Origin: an uncultured Eggerthella sp.
GTDB taxonomy: Bacteria; Actinomycetota; Coriobacteriia; Coriobacteriales; Eggerthellaceae
Assembly: GCA_900556585.1 (NCBI GenBank)
Contig: USPD01000001.1
Coordinates: 19,571 to 83,570, forward strand
Reading direction: 5' to 3'
Length of the DNA stretch: 64,000 bases
Below are positions 26,533 through 35,809 of this stretch, piece after piece (position 1 is the first letter of the stretch; every line of letters begins with the position of its first letter). The notes below the pieces were generated by a model that saw only the letters and a list, made by a program, of their open reading frames with translations, did no database searches and was not told the origin of the DNA. A program made the translations under genes and the position numbers.

Positions 26533-28767
26533 ATGGCGAAAGAGTTTTTAACAGGCAATCAAGCATTCGCTCATGCTGCACTTGAAGCAGGGGTGCGCGT
26601 ATGTGCGGGGTATCCAGGTACTCCATCATCTGAGGTTATTGAAACCGTTGCAGCCCAACATGCAGCAGGCAAGGCTCAGGGTGTTCATGTTGAGTGGTCC
26701 ACCAACGAAAAAGCTGCGCTTGAGCTATTGGCGGGTGCATCGTATGCAGGTGCACGTACGCTGTTTACCTGCAAGCAAGTTGGCCTGAATGTAGCGAGCG
26801 ATGCCCTTATGTCGCTTAATTATGTGGGCGTCAAAGGTGGCATGGTGCTCTATGTTGCCGATGATCCTGGTCCCATTTCGTCGCAAACCGAACAGGATAC
26901 TCGTCGTTTTGCGGCTTTTGCAAAAGTTCCTGTTTTCGATCCTGCGACCCCTGAGCAGGGATGCGAAATGATGGCTGAAGCATATGACTTGTCGGAGCGC
27001 TACGGAACGCCCGTCATCATGCGTCCAACAACGCGCATTTGTCACGCTTCAACATTTGTTGATGTGGCAGAAACCACTACAGCGCGTCAACCTGAAGGGT
27101 TCAAAAAAGATTCTCGTTGGGTAATTTTTCCAAAGCGTGCCTATGAAGCTCATGGAGAAATTAACGAGCGCTTACCTAAAATTGCCGATGATTTTTCGAA
27201 GGATCCATTGGTACGTTTTAACCCCATGTTCGAAGCGGAAGGTAGCGCTGATAAAGGTCTCGATGGCAGTACTGGTAATAGTACTGGTAATGTGCCCCGC
27301 TTGGGCATTATGGCTGGCGGCATTTCGTATGCGTACGCTCGTGAAGCGCTTCGCCAAATTGAACAGCAAATTGCTGATGGCAAGGTAATGACAGCAGATG
27401 GCGTTGTGATAAATACGCTGCCAGCGTACCGTGTTATACAAATTGGTACGCCTTATCCGTTTCCTGCCGCGCGCGCTGCAGAATTCGCTGAAGGCCTTGA
27501 TGAAGTTATTGTTTTTGAAGAACTTGATCATGTGCTTGAAGATGAAATGCTGAAGCTGGCAGGCAAAATTCATGCATCGTATGACGTAAAGGGAAAGCTG
27601 ACAGGGCACACCACCAATCGCGGAGAAAACTCAATCGATGTAATTGCTGAACAGCTGCGCGATTTCTTTGGTTTGAAGCTCAAGGCGGTTTCGGCATCCA
27701 TAGATTCGGCTGTTGAGTTTTCCGCTCATTCAGTTGGCGAATCTTCTGCTTGCCAAAATGTTGAGCCTTCCGCTCATTCGATTAGCGAATCACTGGTTTG
27801 TCCGATTGGCGAATCTTCCACCAGTCCGACCGTTGAGCCTCCTGCCCGCCCTCCGCTGTTGTGTCCAGGTTGTCCTCATCGCGGATCATTCTACGCAACT
27901 AAAGCAGCATTTCGTCGTGCAAGCGATGGAATATTCTGCGGCGACATTGGCTGCTATACCTTAGGCAATGCTAAACCGCTTGACGCGGTCGATACTTGTC
28001 TGTGTATGGGTGCCGACATTACTATTGCGCAGGGTTTCAGCATTGTGGAGCCAAACAAAAAAGCGTTGGCGTTTATTGGTGACTCAACGTTCTTCGCCAG
28101 CGGCATGACAGGTGTTGCGAACGCAGTATACAACCAGCATGACATAACTATTGTGGTGCTGGATAATGCGACCACTGCTATGACAGGTTCGCAACCTCAC
28201 CCAGGAACCGGCGTTACGCTTATGGGTCCAAAGAGTGAGCCCATTTCTATTGAAACGGTGCTGCGAGCTTTGGGTGTGAAGGTTATTACTCATGCCAATC
28301 CTTTGCATTTAGATGATGCGGTTGCGGCGGCAAAAGAGGCTATCGAATATGATGGCCCTTCAGCGATCATTTATGAATCTCCGTGCATCAAGTTAATTAA
28401 GCCTGCGGCACCTGTTCGAGTGGACTTGGAAGCATGCACGAACTGCGGTCGTTGCGTTCTTAAACTTGGATGTCCTGCGTTGTCGTGGGATGCTGAGAGC
28501 CGTCATCCTGTGGTTGACGTGTCGCTCTGCAACGGCTGCGGGCTTTGTACTTATGTATGCAACGATGGTGCTTTGATTTGCGATGAACTTAATGAGGGAG
28601 CCTTACAAGTGCCTAAAGCTTTACAGGGCGGAGCGTCTGAAGGCAGCCTGCCTGAAGCTGTCACCTTCGAAAACAGTTCCTCTAAGGATTTCCGAGCCAA
28701 AAATGGCGCATCTAAAGGCAGCACCTCTCAAGAACATGTAACGCGCAAGGAGGCCTCTCATGATTAA
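26533..28767 (+). CDS. iorA: Indolepyruvate:ferredoxin oxidoreductase, alpha subunit
   Basis: 744 residues from ATG 26533, where the family N-terminus begins (KEFLTGNQAFAHAALEAG); ATG 26518 is also in frame. Domains: pyruvate-oxidoreductase N-terminal domain (CAGYPGTPSSEV), a transketolase-like core, then the TPP-binding domain (CPGCPHRG, GDIGCYTLG, DNATTAMTG). A two-cluster ferredoxin domain follows from about residue 635 (CTNCGRCVLKLGCPAL; CNGCGLCTYVCNDGAL). It oxidatively decarboxylates aryl pyruvates to aryl-acetyl-CoA with ferredoxin. Two odd parts: a Ser/Glu-rich repeat insert (about 27710-27845) before the TPP domain, and a polar ~55-residue tail after the ferredoxin domain. Confidence 0.95.
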   Translation: MAKEFLTGNQAFAHAALEAGVRVCAGYPGTPSSEVIETVAAQHAAGKAQGVHVEWSTNEKAALELLAGASYAGARTLFTCKQVGLNVASDALMSLNYVGVKGGMVLYVADDPGPISSQTEQDTRRFAAFAKVPVFDPATPEQGCEMMAEAYDLSERYGTPVIMRPTTRICHASTFVDVAETTTARQPEGFKKDSRWVIFPKRAYEAHGEINERLPKIADDFSKDPLVRFNPMFEAEGSADKGLDGSTGNSTGNVPRLGIMAGGISYAYAREALRQIEQQIADGKVMTADGVVINTLPAYRVIQIGTPYPFPAARAAEFAEGLDEVIVFEELDHVLEDEMLKLAGKIHASYDVKGKLTGHTTNRGENSIDVIAEQLRDFFGLKLKAVSASIDSAVEFSAHSVGESSACQNVEPSAHSISESLVCPIGESSTSPTVEPPARPPLLCPGCPHRGSFYATKAAFRRASDGIFCGDIGCYTLGNAKPLDAVDTCLCMGADITIAQGFSIVEPNKKALAFIGDSTFFASGMTGVANAVYNQHDITIVVLDNATTAMTGSQPHPGTGVTLMGPKSEPISIETVLRALGVKVITHANPLHLDDAVAAAKEAIEYDGPSAIIYESPCIKLIKPAAPVRVDLEACTNCGRCVLKLGCPALSWDAESRHPVVDVSLCNGCGLCTYVCNDGALICDELNEGALQVPKALQGGASEGSLPEAVTFENSSSKDFRAKNGASKGSTSQEHVTRKEASHD

Positions 28768-29383
28768 TATCTCTCTTGCAGGAATTGGCGGCCAGGGTAG
28801 CGTTCTGGCGGCAAAAATCTTGGCGGAAACTGCGCGTTCTAAAGGTTGGCAAGTTCGCACTGCTGAAACAACTGGTATGGCTCAGCGTGGCGGAAACGTA
28901 ATGAGTCACGTTCGCATGGGCGACAATGGAGAAGAAGTTTTTTCGCCTTTGCCCGCGCAAGCATCGGACGACCTTATTATTGCATTAGAGCCGGGCGAAG
29001 GCTTGCGTGCTCTTTCGCTTTTGAAGCCTCGCGGCGTGCTGGTTACCGCCGCTTCAGGTGTTGCGCCTGTTGTTTCTAGTTTCAAAGCAGCCCCTTATAA
29101 TCCTGAAGAAATGATTGCGCAACTCCAGGCTAGTGGTGCTCAGGTGGTTGTGGTTGACGATGCTGCCTTGTGTGAAGAGCTTGGATCACGAAAAGCTCTT
29201 AATATTCTCATGTTGGCACGTGCTCTTTCTGCGGTGAATAACCCAGCTTATGACAATGCACTTTGCGGAAAAATCACTCTCGATGACATGCGGGCAATTA
29301 TTTCGATCTGTGTCAAGGAGCGCTTTGTGCCGCTTAACCTTCGTGCGATTGATTTAGCGGAACAGAGTACTTTACTAAACTAA
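28760..29383 (+). CDS. iorB: Indolepyruvate:ferredoxin oxidoreductase, beta subunit
   Basis: 207 residues; AAGGAGG precedes the ATG, which overlaps the iorA end by 8 nt. It has the pyruvate/ketoisovalerate oxidoreductase gamma-domain motif GIGGQGSVLAAKILAE, and ETTGMAQRGGNVMSHVR. It forms the second subunit of the aryl-pyruvate oxidoreductase. Confidence 0.95.
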   Translation: MINISLAGIGGQGSVLAAKILAETARSKGWQVRTAETTGMAQRGGNVMSHVRMGDNGEEVFSPLPAQASDDLIIALEPGEGLRALSLLKPRGVLVTAASGVAPVVSSFKAAPYNPEEMIAQLQASGAQVVVVDDAALCEELGSRKALNILMLARALSAVNNPAYDNALCGKITLDDMRAIISICVKERFVPLNLRAIDLAEQSTLLN

Positions 29384-29395
29384 AGAGCATGCGAT

Positions 29396-29427
29396 ATTTT
29401 ATACACCAAGGATTTTATATATCAAGG
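29396..29427 (+). repeat. Tandem duplication of a 16-bp unit before paaK
   Basis: ATTTTATACACCAAGG (29396-29411) is followed at once by ATTTTATATATCAAGG (29412-29427); 14 of 16 positions match. Confidence 0.6.
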
Positions 29428-29460
29428 AATCACGCTTCTAGAAATACGAAAGGCTGAACG

Positions 29461-30696
29461 ATGGAGCTCACAACCGAACAGTTCGACATACTTAAAGAAG
29501 AATTTAAGACCCTGAAAGATCGTTCTCCTTTTTATGCGAAAAAATATGAAGGCATTGATTTAACCGATATACAAACTCAGGAAGATTTCGAAAAGCTTCC
29601 TTTTTCTGAAAAGGCGGATTTGCGTGAGGTGTATCCTCTTGGTCTTGCCGCCGTCCCTGAAGAAAAAATCGTGCGTGTTCATTCTTCGTCAGGCACTACA
29701 GGCATTCCAGTAGTAATTCCTTATACTCAAAAAGACGTTGTTGACTGGGCAATTCAATTTGCTCGTTGCTATGAAGTTGCGGGCGTAACCAATAAAGACC
29801 GCGTGCATATCACTCCTGGTTACGGTCTATGGACTGCGGGCATCGGTTTTCAGTTGGGTGCTGAACGCTTAGGCGCTATGGCAATCCCAATGGGACCAGG
29901 CAATACCGAAAAGCAGCTTCGCATGATGGAAGATTTGCAGTCTACCGTGTTGTGCGCAACCAGTTCGTACGCGCTGCTTTTGGCAGAAGAAATTGCTAAG
30001 CGAGGTATTCGCGATAAGCTTTCCTTGCGCAAAGGCGTTATTGGTTCGGAGCGTTGGGGCGAAAAGATGCGCCATCGCATTGAGCATGAGCTGGGTATTG
30101 AGATTTTTGACATCTATGGGCTTACTGAGGTTTACGGTCCCGGTATTGGTATTTCGTGCAAGGAGCACAACGGCATGCATTTATGGAGCGATTACGTATA
30201 CGCTGAAGTGGTCGATCCGAAAACTGGCGAGCAGCTCCCCGATGGTGAAATTGGTGAATTGGTATTAACAACGCTGCGCAAAGAAGGTGCACCGTTGGTT
30301 CGTTATCGTACTCATGATCTGACCCGCATCATTCCAGGTGATTGCGCTTGCGGCATGAAGCATCCTCGTATTGATACGCTGGTAGGTCGTACCGACGATA
30401 TGTTCAAAGTTAAGGGTGTAAATATGTTCCCAGCTCAGGTTGAGGAAGTAATTGCGGCAACGTCGGGAACATCTTCGGAGTATCAGGTAATGATCGAACA
30501 TATTATGGGTCGCGATGTACTGACTGTTTTGTTCGAAACCGATCTTACAGGCGATGATTTGAGGCGCTGCGAGTCGGAGCTTGAGCTTATCTTCAAGGCA
30601 AAGATTGGGTGCACTCCCGATGCAAAGGGTGTGCCACTGGGAGAATTGCCTCGCTCCGAAAAGAAGACTCAGCGCATTTTCGATAGCCGTTATTAA
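29461..30696 (+). CDS. paaK: Phenylacetate-CoA ligase family protein
   Basis: 411 residues. The AMP-binding signature is SSSGTTGIPVVIPYT; YGLTEVYGPG and VRYRTHDLTRI are the further adenylation motifs, and the C-terminal subdomain contains VKGVNMFPAQVEEV. It joins aryl acetates to CoA with ATP, or runs in reverse to recover ATP from aryl-acetyl-CoA made by IorAB. It follows iorB by 77 nt in the same direction; this IorAB-PaaK linkage is common in anaerobes degrading aromatic amino acids. The spacer carries a 16-bp tandem repeat. The frame stays open for 32 codons after the stop (to 30795). Confidence 0.92.
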   Translation: MELTTEQFDILKEEFKTLKDRSPFYAKKYEGIDLTDIQTQEDFEKLPFSEKADLREVYPLGLAAVPEEKIVRVHSSSGTTGIPVVIPYTQKDVVDWAIQFARCYEVAGVTNKDRVHITPGYGLWTAGIGFQLGAERLGAMAIPMGPGNTEKQLRMMEDLQSTVLCATSSYALLLAEEIAKRGIRDKLSLRKGVIGSERWGEKMRHRIEHELGIEIFDIYGLTEVYGPGIGISCKEHNGMHLWSDYVYAEVVDPKTGEQLPDGEIGELVLTTLRKEGAPLVRYRTHDLTRIIPGDCACGMKHPRIDTLVGRTDDMFKVKGVNMFPAQVEEVIAATSGTSSEYQVMIEHIMGRDVLTVLFETDLTGDDLRRCESELELIFKAKIGCTPDAKGVPLGELPRSEKKTQRIFDSRY

Positions 30697-30807
30697 GCGC
30701 TCGCGAAGTTGGCTTGTGCCTTTGAGGCTGAAGATCCGCTCGAAAACTATAATAAGGTTATCGAATCGTGGCTTATTAAGCAGCTGATAAACTAAGGAGA
30801 CTTGAAT

Positions 30808-31593
30808 TTGAATTCTTCTTCGAAAAGCTTATTCGTAAAGAGACTCCGTTTGAGCACGCTTGCATTTGTATGTGTAGCTACGTTGATGATGTGTACTTTA
30901 ATGAGTGGCTGTTCACAGGATTCAACTGATTCAAGCGCTGCCCCTGAGCAGTTTGAGGTGAACGATAAAGGGGTAGAAAGTTCGGAGGAGACTGCTGAGG
31001 AGCCAGCGGGCCCCGACCCTGACGAGCTTCGTGCGCAGCTTACTATTACTGAAGACTATCGAGATAGCTTTGTCCATGGTGAAAAGGGCGCAGAATTCCA
31101 AAAATATATTGTGCTGCATGATACGGAAGGTGAAGGAAGCGCTTCTGGTGTTGTCGATTATTGGGACAGCAACGGATCGGGCGTTGCGGCACATTTTGTT
31201 ATTAATAAAGATGGTAGCATCGTGCAATGTGTTCCGCTTGACGCAATTGCGCACCATGCTGGATTTGGAGACACAGGGCATAATGCTCAATACGGCGTTG
31301 AGGATGAATCTCGCGACGATAAAGTAGGTACGACTTCTATCGGTTCAAGTTTTGCCGACTATGGTATGAATTCTTATTCGATAGGTATTGAAATGGTTCA
31401 TGTAGGTGGTTCGGGTGATTACCCACAAGTACAGCTAGACGCACTTGATGGTTTGATTGCCTACATTGATGCATATTACGGTTTTGAAAGTACCATCATT
31501 GATCACAAAGCATGGCGCACAGGCAATTCCGACACGTCTGCTGAATTCGCAACATATTTAGCAAACTATCAAGATCATCGTACCCACGCATAG
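30808..31593 (+). CDS. N-acetylmuramoyl-L-alanine amidase, lipoprotein
   Basis: 261 residues from TTG 30808, chosen because AAGGAG is 8 nt upstream; TTG 30802 is only 2 nt from that site. A lipoprotein signal peptide ends in the lipobox LMSGC (Cys35). An acidic linker precedes an amidase_2/PGRP-like domain with IVLHDTEGEG, AAHFVINKDGSIVQCVPLD, IAHHAGFGDTGHNA and IGIEMVHVGG; the His residues fit the zinc site. It probably cuts the peptide from muramic acid at the outer face of the membrane. Confidence 0.85.
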   Translation: MNSSSKSLFVKRLRLSTLAFVCVATLMMCTLMSGCSQDSTDSSAAPEQFEVNDKGVESSEETAEEPAGPDPDELRAQLTITEDYRDSFVHGEKGAEFQKYIVLHDTEGEGSASGVVDYWDSNGSGVAAHFVINKDGSIVQCVPLDAIAHHAGFGDTGHNAQYGVEDESRDDKVGTTSIGSSFADYGMNSYSIGIEMVHVGGSGDYPQVQLDALDGLIAYIDAYYGFESTIIDHKAWRTGNSDTSAEFATYLANYQDHRTHA

Positions 31594-31826
31594 ATAAATA
31601 TTTTTGCAGGTACATCGGAGTACATTTACTCGCATCTGCAATAACATTCGCAAAGCATATTAAAGGACACGTTTGCTATAGCATTCATACAGTGTGCCTG
31701 AAGGTGTGTTTGTTGTATCCTGCATGAAGTGCGTCAGGGAATACATTAAAAAGTACATTAGCTATACCTTCCGCAATTAATCCTGGCAGCAAACCGGTAA
31801 ATTTTGCTAGTTTTATGCAACCCATG

Positions 31827-31995
31827 CTGCAAAATGGCATGAAGTATATATTCGCTTTTGGTTCGTAATTTTTATACAGTTAATATTTGCTTGAATATTG
31901 CAAATATCCATCGTTTCATTACATCGGAAATAGTGCTTTTCAATGATTTTTAGATACTGGAAAGATGTAAGTATATACTTCGTACCATTTTGCAG
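31827..31995. repeat. Family B paired inverted element, copy 1
   Basis: This is in the 591-bp gap between the amidase gene and glf. CTGCAAAA-N6-GAAGTATATA stands at 31827-31850, and its inverted counterpart (read on the minus strand) at 31995-31972. The two copies differ at two positions of the N6 part and near the inner end. CTGCAAAA points outward. The interior holds a further hairpin (ATATTTGC/GCAAATAT near 31888-31912) and no gene. The arrangement recurs at 55606-55784. The rest of the gap (31594-31826, 31996-32077) shows nothing I can name. Confidence 0.7.
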
Positions 31996-32081
31996 AGCAC
32001 CTACATAGAATAAGGGAAAATGGTTAAAAATAAAGGGTAAAGCAAATGCCACAAAATACTTTGGCAGTCTCCTTTAATCAA

Positions 32082-32108
32082 AAATGAGTCCCCAAAGGAG
32101 ACTCATTT
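32082..32108 (-). terminator. Terminator of glf (possibly bidirectional)
   Basis: AAATGAGTC (32082-32090) pairs with GACTCATTT (32100-32108). Reading on the minus strand the hairpin is followed by a T-run. Confidence 0.75.
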
Positions 32109-32184
32109 GTACTGAAAAACATCCCAAATGTTAATAAAATTATTCAGAGTTATCGGCATCGATCAGGAGTCGCATTTTCGCATT

Positions 32185-33348
32185 CTATTTTTCGCGAACG
32201 ATCATGTTCAAACGGATATTCAAGCCGAGTTCTTGTTGTACCAGGTTGAAAGCAGCATCGATAGCTTTATCCATGTCATAATACTTGTAGCCACCAAGTC
32301 GACCAGCGAATACTACATTGCCTTCTTGCTTTGCCAGTTCTGCATATTTTTCATAAAGCGCCGTATTACGCTCATCGTTAATAGGATAGTAAGGTTCGTC
32401 GCCTGGCTTCCAATCAGCAGGATATTCACGCGTGATGATAGAAACAGGAATGGTGTTGCCATCAGCGTCTTTACCAAACTCAAAATGCTTGTGCTCGATG
32501 ATGCGAGTCCAAGGTACTTCGTGGGATGTGTAGTTAACAACCGCGTTGCCTTGCCAGTTTTCGCATTCAACAAGCTCAGATTCAAAACGCAAGGAGCGAT
32601 ACTCAAGGTTACCCAACTTGAAGTCGTAGAACTCATCAATTGGTCCGCAGTAAATAGTACGATCGGCGATGTTTGGATACTGTGCAATAAAATCACGATA
32701 TTCAGTATTTAGTAGGATTTCAGCTCCATGGAACATGCGATGCACCATAGCGGTATAACCACCAATAGGGATACCCTGCCAACGATCGTTAAAGTAATTG
32801 TTGTCATAGATGAAACGTACAGGCAAGCGCTTGATAATAGATGCAGGAAGGTCTTTGCAATCACGACCCCACTGTTTTTCAGTGTATTCCTTAACAAGCT
32901 TTTCGAAGATGTCGCGCCCAACCAGGGATAGAGCCTGTTCCTCGAGGTTCTTTGGTTCAGTAATACCTTCAGCAGCAATTTGCTCTTCAATTTTCGCCTT
33001 AGCCTCAGCAGGTGTACAAACGCCCCACATTTTTGAGAAGGTATTCATATTAAAAGGCATATTAAACAGCTCGTCATGATAGCGAGCAACAGGAGAATTT
33101 ACGTAGTTGTTGAACTCAGCGAATTGGTTTACATAATCCCAAACGGGCTTTATTGAGGTATGGAAAATGTGGGCACCATATTTATGGACGTTGATATCAT
33201 GTTCACGAGAAGTGTAAATGTTACCAGCGATATGATCTCGGCGGTCAATAACTAGGCAACTTTTGCCGCGATGGGTTGCTTCGTGAGCAAATACGGCAGC
33301 AGTAATGCCTGCACCCACGATTAAGTAATCGTAATGATCTTGCTGCAT
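32185..33348 (-). CDS. glf: UDP-galactopyranose mutase
   Basis: 387 residues. Start ATG at 33348 is chosen because GAAAGG lies about 9 nt upstream and the FAD-binding motif then begins at once (YDYLIVGAGITAAVFAHEA); the open frame continues 50 residues further without family similarity. Other Glf features: CLVIDRRDHIAGNIYT, HKYGAHIFHTS, NNYFNDRWQGIPIGGYTAM and EYPADWKPGDEPYYP. It makes UDP-galactofuranose for cell-surface glycans. It is a single gene; the upstream gap 33349-33906 (558 bp) is AT-rich and holds two AATAAAGATTT copies and the uspA-side hairpin. Confidence 0.95.
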   Translation of the reverse strand: MQQDHYDYLIVGAGITAAVFAHEATHRGKSCLVIDRRDHIAGNIYTSREHDINVHKYGAHIFHTSIKPVWDYVNQFAEFNNYVNSPVARYHDELFNMPFNMNTFSKMWGVCTPAEAKAKIEEQIAAEGITEPKNLEEQALSLVGRDIFEKLVKEYTEKQWGRDCKDLPASIIKRLPVRFIYDNNYFNDRWQGIPIGGYTAMVHRMFHGAEILLNTEYRDFIAQYPNIADRTIYCGPIDEFYDFKLGNLEYRSLRFESELVECENWQGNAVVNYTSHEVPWTRIIEHKHFEFGKDADGNTIPVSIITREYPADWKPGDEPYYPINDERNTALYEKYAELAKQEGNVVFAGRLGGYKYYDMDKAIDAAFNLVQQELGLNIRLNMIVREK

Positions 33349-33839
33349 GAAATGCACCTTTCTATGCGATGTTTTAAACAGCAAAATCGCAAACAGCGAA
33401 ATTGTAATCCGCATGTCTATTAATAGCTGACGATTCTGTAATGATATTGGGCAGCTACGCGCTTTTGCTGTTTTGTGTTTTATTTTGCAAGTATGCAATG
33501 CTATTTTAGCAGCAGTGTTAGAAAGCGCGAGCTTGTATTGAACTCCGAGGAGAGAATAATAAGTTTTTTGGGAATCAAAATTAATAATAATAAAGATTTT
33601 CGGTTGGTAGTCTTTTGACTTAGATGGTCTTTAGTAATAAAGATTTAAAACCATAAGCTGTTTGGTTACACAACGCGCAATAAAAGAGTTATTAATTGGC
33701 GTGAATAGAGTTTATTATTTCATAGGTGTTTAATGGGTATAACCTTTGTTGGTGTTTGCTACATTTCCCTTTTCTTATTTGGGCACCTTCTGCAATAAGC
33801 ACTCAAAAAGCATCTGTGAGTTTAAAGTGTATAAATAGT

Positions 33840-33862
33840 AGGTGGGGCTATCAGCCCCACCT
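33840..33862. terminator. Perfect 10-bp hairpin downstream of uspA
   Basis: AGGTGGGGCT-ATC-AGCCCCACCT lies 45 nt beyond the uspA stop on the minus strand. The T-run is poor, so termination is likely but not certain. Confidence 0.65.
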
Positions 33863-33906
33863 AAACAAACTCACTTTTGTTGTATGGTTGATGTTCTATG
33901 TGCAGT

Positions 33907-34347
33907 TTAATCTTGCTTTACGACTAAAACGTCGCAACGAAGGTTGCGGATAAGGTAAGTGGAGACACTGCCAACAAATACGTACGTAATGTTTGATAGA
34001 CCACGTTCACCGCAAACTACGATGTCAGGATTGAAAGGTTTAATCATCAAGTTGTGAATTGTTTCCTGAATACGACCAACCTTTACAACAACTTCGACAG
34101 ATGGAATATTTGGATTGTTGCGGGCATCTTTCAAGATGTCACCTAAGGAATCTTCTAAGCGGTTTTGGATGGTTTGTGCAAGTTCCTGATAATCGGTTCC
34201 TGTTAAAGAATCTGGAACAGAATCAATAACGTGGCCAAGCATCAATTCGGCATGGTTCAGAGATGCAATTTGAATAGCGCGCTGAGCCACTTCTTCCTGG
34301 GTGCTGCCTCCGTCTAGTGCAGCAAATACTCGTTTGTATTGCTTCAT
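33907..34347 (-). CDS. Universal stress protein, ATP-binding type
   Basis: 146 residues from ATG at 34347, which has GAGG 10 nt upstream. It has the Usp fold: KRVFAALDGGSTQEEVAQRA at the start and the ATP-binding motif G-x2-G-x9-G-S (GERGLSNITYVFVGS) near the C-terminus. Its exact role is unknown; this family is usually induced by growth arrest. It is divergent from the GT2 gene. Confidence 0.9.
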   Translation of the reverse strand: MKQYKRVFAALDGGSTQEEVAQRAIQIASLNHAELMLGHVIDSVPDSLTGTDYQELAQTIQNRLEDSLGDILKDARNNPNIPSVEVVVKVGRIQETIHNLMIKPFNPDIVVCGERGLSNITYVFVGSVSTYLIRNLRCDVLVVKQD

Positions 34348-34615
34348 AATAATCGCCCCTCTTTCTCCTGAACATTCAGGAACTAAGTTTTGGGCTCCCA
34401 ACAGCCCTGTTTGTTATCTGCCTTTATTCTAGCATCGTTTTATGGTTGGAGGAATTGTTAAGAAACGTTAAACTGAACGAGATTGTATTTGTATTTGCCT
34501 GAATGCTGTAATACTTATACACTTTGCCGTTGTTTGTTGGCGAATTCTGGTATTTTGTCGTCAAACACAAGCGAAATTGAAATACCACCTTAGGTACCTC
34601 GGAGGGATTCAACTT

Positions 34616-35554
34616 ATGGCAGACAAAATTGCTGTTCTGATACCTTGCTATAACGAAGCAATTACTATCGGGAAAGTGGTCGATGATTTCAAACGTGTGC
34701 TGCCTGAGGCGGACATCTATGTTTATGACAACAATTCCAAAGATGACACCGCCAAGATTGCGCACGAGCATGGCGCAATTGTGAAGTTTGAAGGCCGCCA
34801 AGGAAAAGGCAATGTTGTTCGCAGCATGTTTCGCGATATTGAGGCTGACTACTACATCATGGTCGACGGCGATGATACCTATCCTGCAGAAGCGGCACCT
34901 GAGTTGCTGAAGCCTTTGCGGGAAGATCGTGCAGATATGACGGTGGGTGATCGTCTTTCTAATGGCTCTTATGGCGAAGAAAACGATCGCGCATTTCACG
35001 GGTTTGGTAATGATTTGGTTCGTTGGCTTATCAAGACGATTTATGGTTACGCTTTCGAAGATGTTATGACGGGCTATCGCGCATTCAATCGTATTTTTGT
35101 TAAAACTATGCCAGTGCTCTCAGAAGGCTTTCAGATTGAAACCGAAATTTCCATTCATGCAGTAGATAAACGTTGGCGTATTGTGGATGTACCAATTGAC
35201 TATCGCGATCGTCCAGAGGGGAGTTATTCCAAGCTTTCCACTTTTGGCGATGGAGCGAAAGTGCTAAAGGCAATTACTGCGTTATTTAAAGATTATCGCC
35301 CGTTGGCGTTTTTTGGGTGGCTGGCATTGCTTCTTATCGTGCTGGCAATAATTGCTGCGGTTCCTGTTCTTATGGAATACGCGCAAACGGGTTTGGTGCC
35401 ACGAATTCCTACGATGCTGGTTTCTATTGCGTTTGCTGGCTGTGCGGCGCTTTCGTTTGCGACGGGTTTGATTTTGGACACGGTAGCAAACAGCAATCGT
35501 CGTCAGTGGGAATTGGATGTGTATAAAGCGAACGGGAGCTTTTATAGAAAGTAA
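34616..35554 (+). CDS. Family 2 glycosyltransferase with C-terminal membrane helices
   Basis: 312 residues from ATG 34616, with GGAGG 10 nt upstream. The GT-A domain has VLIPCYNEAITIGKVVDDF, the DxD-type MVDGDDTYPA, and FQIETEISIHAV followed by VPIDYRDRPEGSYSK. This pattern is that of dolichol/polyprenol-phosphate sugar transferases. Two hydrophobic helices at about 232-255 and 265-290 anchor it. It probably charges a polyprenol phosphate with a sugar for surface glycan synthesis; the donor is not predictable. Confidence 0.88.
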   Translation: MADKIAVLIPCYNEAITIGKVVDDFKRVLPEADIYVYDNNSKDDTAKIAHEHGAIVKFEGRQGKGNVVRSMFRDIEADYYIMVDGDDTYPAEAAPELLKPLREDRADMTVGDRLSNGSYGEENDRAFHGFGNDLVRWLIKTIYGYAFEDVMTGYRAFNRIFVKTMPVLSEGFQIETEISIHAVDKRWRIVDVPIDYRDRPEGSYSKLSTFGDGAKVLKAITALFKDYRPLAFFGWLALLLIVLAIIAAVPVLMEYAQTGLVPRIPTMLVSIAFAGCAALSFATGLILDTVANSNRRQWELDVYKANGSFYRK

Positions 35555-35720
35555 TTAATATAGAAGGCAAGTAACAGACTGGGCTAGACAGCAAGTGGTA
35601 AGCGTCAAGGTTCGTGAGTGCTAAAACGACAATTTGCTAACCCTTGGAGCGAATCAGAAAATTATAAACTGTACACAGAAGTTTTCGCTTGCAGATCGAC
35701 CGCTTTTTAAATGCACAAAT

Positions 35721-35752
35721 TAAAAGGGCTGGAATCATTCCAACCCTTTTAA
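35721..35752. terminator. Bidirectional terminator between the GT2 gene and htpG
   Basis: AAAAGGGCTGGAA (35722-35734) pairs with TTCCAACCCTTTT (35738-35750) around a short loop, with A and T runs on both sides. It serves two converging genes. Confidence 0.85.
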
Positions 35753-35809
35753 TTTTGAGGTTTGCACTTCGTGACCCCACTAGCTTTTTGCTAGTGATAG
35801 TTATGTTTG

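Noticed and set aside
32128..32712. 194-codon open frame antisense to glf
   Set aside because: It is the complement of a clear glf coding region.
34424..34999. 191-codon minus-strand open frame over the GT2 gene
   Set aside because: Shadow of the real glycosyltransferase gene.
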